Of a stretch of DNA of 64,000 bases, positions 52,401 through 62,400 are shown piece after piece (positions within the stretch are counted from its first letter, which is position 1; each line of letters begins with the position of its first letter). Origin of the DNA: Maylandia zebra (Eukaryota; Chordata; Actinopteri; Cichliformes; Cichlidae). Under the pieces are notes generated by a model. It ran no database searches. It saw only the letters and a list, made by a program, of their open reading frames with translations, and was not told where the DNA came from. The position numbers were made by a program, and so were the translations under genes. Location of the stretch: positions 10,096,967-10,160,966 of the forward strand of contig NC_135184.1 in NCBI RefSeq assembly GCF_041146795.1, read 5' to 3'.

Positions 52401-55400
52401 TACAGGGAGAAAAATATTTTAACCGTTTTGGTTGACCCTTTCGTCTCTCTGATCTCTCTACCTTCAACGTGTCACTCTCTATTGTGTGTTCAGGTCTCAG
52501 ATTATAGGGTTGGGGTTATCCATCAGCTTGTCAGCGTGGTGCATGAGTTTTCATCACAGACCATACACATTTTAAACCATTATTTACTCCATAAGGTGAT
52601 TACTAAGAGTGCACTACACTCCTAAAGTTTGTTTTAATAACTGAGCTCGAGCCCCACTGCTGTTGAGGAGCGACTTACCTTTCCCAATGATCAGACCAGT
52701 CTTCATGGTCGGGACCGTAAAGGTAAACTCTTGGAGGCCACCAGGGGGGCCCATGTTCCAGTTGCCCTGACCGCGACCGCGTCCCCTGCCACCTCCATGC
52801 CCTGGAGGTCCTCCCGCCTGGACGCTCCGCAACAGGTCGGAAATGATTTCTGCCGCGTGCTGAGCCTGGTCAGGGGGACCCATGATCTGCGCTATCCTGT
52901 CTGGTGTGGTGCCATCATCTGGAGAGAGGAAGGAGGGCGATTTGAGACAACTGAATCACAATTTCAGCTTTGATTTCTATTACTGCTGTCACATTAAACA
53001 AATATATACTTTTCTAGTATTTCCTCAAATTATGCCTCTAACCAGCGATGCACTGTGCATGTGTTCAGGTCTCAGATCATAGGGTTGGGGTTATACATCA
53101 GCTTATCAGCGTGGTGCATGAGTTTTCATCACAGACCATTTTAAACTGCTTGATTTGCTTCATGAATGTCATGTTAGATGCTCACCTGGTTTGAACTGAA
53201 TCCTGACGCCTGTGTCATTCTGAATTTTCTTGATCATTTCTCCATTTCTCCCGATAACAATTCCTACTGCAAAACGTGGGACAGGAACCTGAACAATAAG
53301 AGGACAGAAAAGCAAAATTAACACGATCCAAAAACCCTGGTCAACAACGTGATGAATTAAACAAATGACAAGTACTGACATCTAAGCTGTCTCCTCCAAT
53401 CCTTGAACCGTACTCGCTCCTCTGCTCCCTGAAGCCCTGATCTCTAATCAGCTCCATCACCATCTCTTTGGCTTGCTGGGGAGACAAAGTACATATTATT
53501 ACAGTACAGTCTCCATGTGGAAGACTTGGAATTTAAAAAAAAAAAGTTTTATGACATCAAAATCCCAGCTGAAGTCTCACCTGAACTTTAAAAGGTTCTC
53601 CTGAAATGCGTAGTGGTTTGTCTGCGCCTGTGTTTTGGGGCCCATCTTGGATCATGACCATTTTCACTCCAGCTCGTTCCTGCAAATGAGAAAATAAAAC
53701 AAAAGGTGAGTCAGTAGCAATCACATCTAATTATCTCTATATTTTTTTTGTCTCACTTTGACTTGAGGCTCACCTGAAGGCTTTTGATGGTTTCTCCTCC
53801 CTTGCCAATGACAAGTCCGGCTTTAGAAGCAGGTACCATAATCTCCTGAACAGTCATTCCTGGGCCGTCGTTGTGGTGGAACGCTGGGGCCGGACGCCCC
53901 TTCTCAACGATTTCTGTTAGTAGCCTCTTTGCCGTCCTTAAGGGAGAAAAAAAATTACCATTTTGTTTAGTAACGGATAGTAGGGCTGCTCGATTACAGC
54001 AAAAATTATAATGGCAACTTTTGGACTTTGGTCAAAAATACATTGCTGCCCACACCAGCTTCCACGGGAATTCTGCATATGAAACAGGGGTGACACTTAC
54101 TGGATTGATTCTGGTAATCCTGTTAATGTCACCGACCGATCTGGCATCCCTCCGCTGTCTACAAGGGAGAAGACACTGTAAACACAAAACCCTCCAAAAA
54201 CAGTTGGTATGCTCCGACTTCTCAGCACTGGCAGCAAATCCAAACCTACCAGGGGCAATCTGTATTTTGCACCCAGACTCCTGCTGGAGACGTGATATTT
54301 GTTCACCTCCTCTTCCAATAACTAGAACAGGCAATGACAAAAAACAAGTATAAATATCAAATTCTAAGAGCACAGAAGTTATGCTTTTTGGTGGGGGGGG
54401 GGGGGGGGGTTTGTTTTGTTTTTTTAAAACAAACACTTACTGAAGCCAACCATGCCATCTGGGACCTTGAATTCTTCTGATGTTGACCTTAGGATAACGG
54501 GAGATTAATCAACATAAACTTTATAATACAATGAAGCCAAGCACAGTATGTGAACATGTTTAAATTGATAATGCCCGTTTACCTTGGGGGACCAGCCATT
54601 CCTCCAATACCTGAAAAGGCTGCAAGAAGACGACCAATTAGCCAAAAGAAGACTTAATAAAATAAAATACAATTTTGAAGAACCAAATTTCACATTCTTG
54701 CACATATTTGGCCTTTTTAAAGTAGTAAATACAACTGCACCTTCAGTTCACTTACCATCATTTGTAGCCACTTTCTTTGTCTCTGGTTGGTCTGTGAAAA
54801 AAATGACATAACCAGTGTAAGTACCTCTCATTATTCCCATGCCACATCACATTATTAGCTCCCCCCCCCCAATCAAAGAAAAAACAAACTGATTTTACAC
54901 ATCTAAAATTCATTTGTCAACACTACGTGGAATTTAAACAGTTCAGACAGCTGGATTAGACGCTCATCTGCCAGCTTCCTGCATGCATACTTGGCTTGAT
55001 ATCCTATCTGAAGATGTTTAGTCCTACTCAACGCTGATGCTAAATCCTCAGTTTTGTTTAACATAATTCAACAATACTCTGCAACACAGAGCTACACTGT
55101 AATGTTCTATCTGCCAGATTATTCAAGCAGCCAGAGTCCTTGCACTTATTAACTCAGTAATGAAGTCAATTCATTGGCTCCAAATTAGAAATAAATCACC
55201 ATTGAAGTCCCTGTATTTGTTCAGCTCTCAAAGGTTTGTTAACCCCAGTTCTGACTTGATCAGTGCCTATAACCCGATTATACCTCAATTATACCTCTCA
55301 AGCAGGATGTCAGATTTTTCAGAAGAATACCCCCAAATTGTTTTTCCAACTCAGAAATCCTGAGATGTCCCGCTAATCCCGATTTAACAATCTTAGATGA

Positions 55401-57175
55401 GGGTAGAGAACATAAGCAACAGAAAAGCTGTAAAAGTCTGTAAATCATCATTGTGGATTTGTGACTCGCTAAATAAGACATGCTGAGATCAGTGACCAGC
55501 GTCTATACAGGAACATGCTGCAACTCACTTTTTAAGTGAGGAAGAAAAACCCAAAACAAAAGTAGAACAAGAACTGTGCTGCACTGCTAGTAATGCGTTA
55601 ATAGCTCTGTCTTGCTGAGGAACAAAACAAATCCTGTTTTTCAGCCTTCGCTAGTGGAACGCGCTAAACTCAGGAGTGTCACTCCCAGCGCCAAGATCTG
55701 AGGCAAATACAAAGCAGCATTAAATCCAAGTGTCCTGAAGGTGCTTTCAGTTGCACATAAATCATACTTCCGTGCCAGAGCTACAACGTAATTATTGGAA
55801 CTCCATTTTAACCCTACGCCCCAACCTTCTACATACAACAACTACACGTCAGGTCGGCGCATACCCCAACAACTTGAATGCTGAGGAAGTTAAGAGTTAA
55901 TAACTGTGTGTGTGTTAACTGGTCTTATTTCTTTGTGAAGTACAGTTTGTTTGTTTTTTATTTTATATTAAGTTTCCAAACCCAGAGAAAGTAAATAAAC
56001 CCAGATTAAGCATTATAATGTAATTAAAACCATGATTTTTCCCCCCAATCTTTTCCAGACTTTATAATCAGTACATGTGTGAACCAAGCAAACTGGAAAC
56101 TGTCATGCTTTCATTTTGGACCACATTAACCACCAAAAAACATCTACTTAACCTGTTTATAGGCTAGTAAAGCTAATTACACCCACTCACGCCTTAACCA
56201 ATATTTGCCTCCAGTCTGGTCCACTCAATCAAAAAAAAATAATAATAATGATTTGACACATGAAAATATTTACAAGACATTAGAAGATAAGGTAAAACCA
56301 TCACCCTAAACACATGCCATGTGCAACATACTGCTGCTTTTTAACTGGTTAGTAATAATGTACAGTGTTAGATCTAAAGGTGAAAATTCACACTGAGAGG
56401 AAAAAACGATTAAAAAAAACAAAATAACTGGGTTATGGACGTTAAAACAGAATAAATGCATTTCAGCAGCTGCTAAAAAATGAAACACAAAGGCAGGCAT
56501 TAACTAGAAAGACTTGCATTGAGATCGATTTGAGCCACTGACCGATATTCAGGTTAGGCATGGGAAAATACCCACCAGCGTCCTCCAGGGGCCTTTTCTG
56601 GCCCCCGTAGCCGAACTCGTTTGTCGGGGGTGCCGCAACTCCGTCCCCGCCAATCTTTGCTGCGATCTGAAAGCAAAAAATGAAGCAACAAGAGAACACG
56701 TGAACTCCCGAGATCATGTATTTGTTGTTCGTGTCTCTTAAGGTGCGTTTGGAGAGGAGAGGCGTGCTGCCTGCGGCCTACTGTCCTAGCCGGAAGTCCA
56801 ACAAAGGGGAGCTTCAGGTTTCACTTTAGCAAATCGGTTAATTTTGCTACAACACAAAAACACCAGCTTGCATTTAACTTATACAATTATTATCTTATTT
56901 TTTAACCACTCTAAGCTGCGATCTGTTGTGTTTTCCCGTCTGTTTTCGTTTTCAGAGTAACGCAACGTTAGCTTAGCTCAGCTACCTTCAGAGCACAACG
57001 ACAGAAAGCGCCGAAAACTCGCAATTCGTTCCCGGCCTGCGGGATATTTTTAGCCCGAGTGATTCCGTAGTCGTCTTCTCACCTGTCGTGCTCGTTGCAG
57101 AGCGTCTTTAAAAGCGTCGTTCATGCCGCCACCGGCGTTTGAGGACGGGGGAGCCACGTTGCTGTAGTCTGCCAT
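48635..57175 (-). CDS. fubp1: FUBP1, far upstream element-binding protein 1
   Basis: Single-stranded DNA/RNA-binding regulator of MYC transcription and of splicing, acting in the nucleus. Exons in gene order: 57083-57175, 56576-56666, 54756-54791, 54583-54619, 54441-54487, 54250-54321, 54101-54158, 53774-53936, 53581-53679, 53380-53475, 53186-53288, 52679-52918, 52215-52375, 51965-52116, 51802-51878, 51148-51273, 50747-50821, 50218-50280, 48635-48810. All are in phase; the total is 1965 bases, 654 residues. It starts [13 protein letters not shown]. An amphipathic N-box ([20 protein letters not shown]) precedes four KH domains with GXXG loops GRGG, GKGG, GRNG and GKGG. A Gly/Arg linker ([20 protein letters not shown]) leads into KH4. 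Then come a Pro/Gly-rich region and repeated Tyr motifs ([23 protein letters not shown] twice, [13 protein letters not shown]). The last exon reads to VHPPR and stop; mammals end APQGQ. Confidence 0.97.
49406..49447 (+). repeat. (TAA)n microsatellite
   Basis: About 13 AAT/TAA units in a FUBP1 intron, followed by an AGG/AAG-rich segment. The leucine/isoleucine-rich open frame across it is an artefact. Confidence 0.95.
52492..52563 (-). ncRNA. Candidate C/D-box snoRNA, copy A (FUBP1 intron)
   Basis: On the minus strand, in host-gene sense, within the intron 52376-52678: C box GTGATGA (52551-52557), D' box CTGA (52531-52534), C' box TGATGGA (52519-52525), D box CTGA (52497-52500), and a terminal stem GGTC/GACC (52559-52562 with 52493-52496). 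The layout and size of about 72 nt fit an intron-encoded box C/D snoRNA. The guide before D' is CTCATGCACCACG. The 3' end is about 115 nt from the host 3' splice site. A near-identical copy lies in the upstream intron. No expression evidence is available. Confidence 0.8.
53067..53138 (-). ncRNA. Candidate C/D-box snoRNA, copy B (FUBP1 intron)
   Basis: Minus strand, intron 52919-53185: C box GTGATGA (53126-53132), D' CTGA (53106-53109), C' TGATGTA (53094-53100), D CTGA (53072-53075), terminal stem GGTC/GACC (53134-53137 with 53068-53071). It differs from copy A at only about three positions, all outside the D', D and C boxes and outside the D' guide. The intron sequence further away is unrelated, which argues for a duplicated functional unit. 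Confidence 0.8.
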
Positions 57176-57204
57176 ATCTGCCTGCTGCTGCTCTTCTCCT
57201 CCTC

Positions 57205-57290
57205 GGCGCGATAAGATGGCGGCTCGGTCTCACAAACGGGAGGTGGTGGGAGACACGAGAAACTCGCGGGCCAGTGTTTGCTCTCGCGAT
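57205..57290 (+). promoter_or_regulatory. fubp1: FUBP1 core promoter elements (YY1-like, TCTCGCGA)
   Basis: AAGATGGCGGC at about 57212-57222 matches the YY1 consensus found near starts of housekeeping genes, and TCTCGCGA at 57282-57289 matches most of the TCTCGCGAGA promoter element. Both lie within about 120 bp upstream of the FUBP1 start codon in a GC-rich island. The start of transcription is not determined here. Confidence 0.5.
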
Positions 57291-57897
57291 AACGGCCTCA
57301 CGTGTGTCACCAGAGGAGATTTGGAGCAGGAATCAGTATCAGACGACCTTTGAAATGTACTGCTGTAGAAATACTTCTTTTGAAATTTTACTTGAGTAAA
57401 AGTGCAAAAAATATGAACATAAAAGCGAAAAAATTAAACATTCTTATCGTGTTCAACAGCATGTTTCAGAAGATCACTTTTAACACTGGTTTGTAATAAC
57501 TGATAGATAATTGGGGCTGATTTTAAGCTTCAGTTTAAAAAAAAAAAGCAAACTGATTATATTTATTTTCATTAATTTCACTTTGTAATTAGTTACTACA
57601 TTCATTGTAGTGAAGAAAAAAAACAATATTCCCCTGAAAGGTAGTATTATTTGCTTCTATTCCACCACATATACGTGATAAATAAATAAATGTAAACTTC
57701 TGGGTTAAATATGCTATTTTATAAAGAGTTTCCGCATTTTACAGGGATACAAATCTAATTTTACACGTGCAATAGACCTGCTGCAGCTCATCATTTGTGT
57801 TTGACTGTGTGCAAAGGTTGCAGCGAGGGGATGTCAAATTATGCTTTGCAGGAGAATCAGCCCACCAGACGGCCCATTTTGTGTAACAATTATAGTC

Positions 57898-58150
57898 TTC
57901 TTTCGACTACTCCCTTTAGGGGTTGCTCTCCTATCCACCCCCAGTATCCTCCTCTGTTACACCAACCCTCTCTATGTCCTCCTCCTCCGCATTCACAAAT
58001 CTTCTGTGTGGTCTTCCTCTTTTTCTCTTGTCTGGCAGCTCCACATTCAAAGTCCTTTGTCCAGTATATTCCCTATCCCTCCTCTGCACATGTCCAAACC
58101 ATCTCAGTTTTGCCTCCCTAACTTTGTCAGAGTCCAACAATTGCACTTAA
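57898..58150 (-). mobile_element. Non-LTR retrotransposon 3' end (RT C-terminus)
   Basis: On the minus strand: VREAKLRWFGHVQRRDREYT, then ELPDKRKRGRPHRRF and ERVGVTEED, followed by CCCTAAAGGGAGTAG and GAAAGAAG. The segment KLRWFGHVQRR...RRRGRP..RF is the standard C-terminal end of reverse transcriptases from a common fish LINE. It is 5'-truncated and dead. It lies in the spacer between FUBP1 and the carrier gene. Confidence 0.75.
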
Positions 58151-58809
58151 ATCAGTAATAACTTTATAATAATATTTCTTTAGTAACATGCAGTGCTGTC
58201 TTTTGTTTATGAAGACAAGTTGCTTGAATCTTCATGGCATAAAATACTATTATCTAATATTCAGTAAGGTTGAGGTTCTGTGCCAGCTATAACGAAATCC
58301 CAATGAATCCCAACGAAATCTCAGAGGAGAAGCTCTTTGCACTATAAACACGGATAAAATGTCCCATGGAGTTTGTTGGTCACGTCGAAATCTTATAACC
58401 TGAGTGCGATGGATCAAAACTTCACTGTGCTCATCTTTTTTTTTGTGACATATGAAATTTTATTTTATATATTAGCATTGTTGTTGGTGAGTATATTGTT
58501 TGCTCTGTGCGGCTTTACTATTTCCCTCAATAAGGATGATCTCACAAAGAATTCACTTGGCCTATGTGACCCTTAATGACTCACACGATCAAGGCATGGA
58601 TCAGCGACTCTCAACGACCACTTCAGCGTGACAACGGCACTACGGGTTAAATATTTGAGACTGACTTTTAGAGCTGAAGAGTCCTTTCAGGTAAATGTCT
58701 TCAAAACCTGAAAAAGATTTATTCCAGAAGACTTTCACTCCTAAATCTTTATTTTAAACATGACATTAAATCTGTTACTCCTGAGATTCACACACTTAAA
58801 TTGAAAATG

Positions 58810-59095
58810 ATCACTTTTGTAAATGTATAGAAATGTAGATATCTCATTATCCCCATCGCTACCATCCTCCTCTGTCACACCAACCCTAAGCAGGTCCTTC
58901 ACTACATCACTGAATTTTCTCTCTAGCCTTTCTCTTTTCCTCCATCCTCCTCTCTCGCTGCTTCCTAACATGCCTTCCCCATCGCCTCTTCCTTTGTCTT
59001 TTCCCAACAGTAGCACAGTTTCTATCAGCATGCTTTTGGCCAGCAGGACCAGAGGTGATCGTTGTTAACCCCGGCCCCAGTGCGACCTCCCCCAT
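58810..59095 (-). mobile_element. Possible second, decayed LINE 3' fragment
   Basis: The minus strand reads FSDVVKDLLRVGVTEEDG, resembling the RT C-terminus next door, preceded by Lys/Arg-rich sequence in several frames. It is too degraded to define limits and could be a different repeat family. Confidence 0.4.
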
Positions 59096-59164
59096 TCATC
59101 CAGGCTCAGCACTGACACTAGGGTTACAGATGAACACTATCTGATTCATGCTATGAAGTATCAT

Positions 59165-59435
59165 TTTATTATACAGTCAACACAACAACATATTTTCTTA
59201 TTTTAAAAGAGCATGTCGAGTAGCCAGCTGTTACTCTTGGTTATTACATATTTAAAGTCAGTCAGATTATGGTTCCATGCTCGTGGTCAACAGAAAATAT
59301 AACAAAGCAAATCCTGCAGAGTTAACCATAACTTCGTGATTGACCTCATTTCACATCTCAGGCATTTTTTTCAGACATGTGTTTGGATAATTAACAAAAA
59401 TAAAACTCACAGCTTTTGCTTTTTTTCTAATTTCC
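59165..59435 (-). terminator. Carrier gene 3' UTR with candidate poly(A) signal
   Basis: Follows the TGA stop (59436-59438, read on minus). A minus-strand AATAAA is at 59165-59170. The UTR is about 270 bases and shows nothing else. Confidence 0.5.
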
Positions 59436-62400
59436 TCAAGACTCCAAGGAGGAAAAAACATTTTCAAATTTTCTAGTCAGAGTGTAGTTCATTAAGGCAC
59501 ACGGTATCGCCCTGACGAAGCTGGCTCCCATGCCATTATAATATCCTTTAATTCCATATCTTTCATATATCCCAATCAGTCCCGGTAATACACCCGAGGC
59601 TGGCCGTGAATCTGATCTGAAAGCTGAAGAACAAGACAAACAAACATGAGTAAAACATTCCCACATAAAAGCTTCATATGAAACTGTAAACTGTGCCGAA
59701 TGAATGAGAGCCGATACCCTGCGCTTGCTGCTGAGTTCGGATCACCGCCAGCGGGTAACTGGTGATTTGTCCAGAAGCGAACGCCACAAAGCTGAAGAAA
59801 AACAGTTTGGAGTCACTGTTGTAGGCGGGATCGCTTTTTGCCCAGCTCATGATTGACTGCAATTACAAAATAAGCAATTAGCATCTTTTCAAAATAAAAG
59901 TTCACTTGATCTCTGTTGTCTTCTGGCCCACCTGATGAACAGCACACTCCACACCTGCATAGGGGATCATACAGAGGATGCTGGGCTTGAATCCTCTGTA
60001 AAAGGAAGACAAAGACTCGCTTCTATAAATGGATCGGGCACACACTGCAACACCATGGTAAGTGCCAGCCTGCTGCAGGTTCAGCCTCACCTTCAGCACC
60101 TGTAGAGAAAACAAGAGGAGAGTGAGACTGCTAAAAGAGATCCCCACTAATAAATTAAAGTGGGTCTATTAGTCTCAATTCTTGGACTCTACTAGAGCAG
60201 CTTTGAGTGATTCAACAAATTTTACATTATCATACAGTTTAGCTAATGCTGAACTTTGGTGAAGCCTGTCAGTTCATCTATTGTCTGAAACAAGACTCCT
60301 TAATTCCTCAGCCTCTAAACCAGCTTTCTTCAGGTTTGCTTTGAGTAGCAGTGGGGCTTCACAGCCACAGAGATCACAACCTTTTTTCCCTCACCTAATT
60401 CTCCAGTCACATGTTTCCATTGTATAACTATTCTCCAAACACTTGTCTGGCAGTAAATTTTTGCTTTTGCTTGTTTCCTACCTCATGTTTTTTTCTTTTG
60501 GTTCCTTATGGTTGCTACGTAAAATGCATATTCCCCAACTGGCAACTGGTTGCTGGCTCAAAACCCTCGTTGTGATTGCTTTGGTCATTAACAGGTTCAA
60601 ATGGAACATGCCAACTTGTTTGCAGACACTGGCCACTTACTCTGTGAGTTTAAGCGGCACTTTAAAAAGTGCAGCTCAAACCAGAAACAGAGAATATTCA
60701 CCATTAAAAGGAAAGCTGTGCCTTATTGCTGCAACAAACATATCTCAAAAAGCACACATTTTACATTAAAAGGGAACAGTTTCCCTTCTTAAAAAACTTC
60801 ACCACTTAGAGAGTAGTTTGCAACTGTTTGGAGACAATTCAGGATCTTCTTGTGATACAAACAATTGCAAGGAGTTTTTCAGTGCAGCATTGTGTAACTG
60901 TTTGCAAACATTTACTCACTATGGATGGCTAGCAGCCTCCACTAACCACTCTCCAACAGCTGCAGAAGAAATGCTTTTTCCTAGCAACTGGTTGCTGACT
61001 GGTCTCTAGGCATGACTGGAGCCCTAACCTGCCATGTTGGTAATAATTTGGGGATTTTGGGCTTTTACATTTCTGTTAACTAGACTTCTACAGGGGAAAA
61101 AAAGTTTATGTAGCACATAGTAATTCAGAAAAGATACATGTCCTGAAATAAGAGGGGATATGAATATATACCATTTTACCCATTTGCTGTGCTATCAACT
61201 GTTTATGATTCAGAATACCTGCTGTATAATTCATCAAACTCAAGATGACCTCATGCTCAAAACACCAGAAAACCAGAAAGATTAAAATATGTAGTGAAAT
61301 ACAAAGAGAAAGGTTAGTAGTTAGAGGAACAGGGGTTTGCTATCGACCGTGCATCTTTTTTGTATTTATTCACGTGCTCTGTGTGGGATGGGAGGAAGAG
61401 TTTGTGCATTTTGGTTTTATGATGCTCGTTTGTTTTTGTTTTTAATAAAAAAAAAAATACATTTATTGTTGATAAGATGGTGTTGACATGATGTTGATAT
61501 CATCAGTGGTAACATTTTTGCTTGTATTTGGGCTGCTGACTGTGGAGGGGTTATTTGAGACTTTAGTGTGACGAACGCAAACAAAGGAGAGCCTCTAAAA
61601 ATATCAGAGCACGCTGGCCTCAGTACAGAATGTTAGTTTAATGTTGTTATAGCATAAAGGGGAAAAACTGAGTTGAATAACACAGTATCCTCCAGTTTCT
61701 CATAATGTAAGAAGCAAAAGCTCAGTTTTAGTATTTTCCTCACCTGTTTACTCCACATTGCCGTGGCGATTTATCAGCCTCAAAGTAATACAGAATACAG
61801 TTATTCACGGCCATGAGATTACAGATGAAGATCACTGTTTCCCAGCATCTAAAGTATTTGTGTGGTTGTTCACGCACTTCCTCATGGTGATTGTTTAATA
61901 TTAATATTGGAACATGTGTTGTTCTCTTTGGAGATACTGTAGAGACTGACTCATTTGTTTATGATAATAAAAAGGCTTTATAATGAGTCTAACAATGACA
62001 TAGTAACAATTAAAACAGTCAGTGATCTGCACTTCAGGACAGAAATGTTAAAGTACTCAGATCTGCCACTGATCTGACCTCTAAGGGGTAGAAGACAGCG
62101 TGAGCCACAGCTCCAGAGATGCAGCCCAACCCGAAACGCTGCTGCACTGTCAGAGTCTGCTGGGTCCTGTTTTGGGTGTAGACCTTCATCTAAACGGAGC
62201 AGAGGACATCTGAGTGTGCTAATCAATCGGAAAAAAATAAACTGTACACCAACAGCTCAATGCTCAGCCTCACCTGGGCGTAGATAAGACACTGAAGTGT
62301 CGACTGTGGCGTTCCTTTCAGCACGTTGACAGCATTGCCTTGCCACATTGACCGCAAACCACCTCCTCTCATCTCCTGAAAACCCTGGGAGAAGGCCTTG

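Noticed and set aside
52236..52625. 129-codon plus-strand open frame across FUBP1
   Set aside because: It lies antisense to a FUBP1 KH4 exon and the snoRNA-like sequence, with no domain and no splice signals on plus.
57795..58158. Overlapping Pro/Leu-rich plus-strand frames
   Set aside because: They are antisense to a LINE reverse-transcriptase C-terminal fragment.
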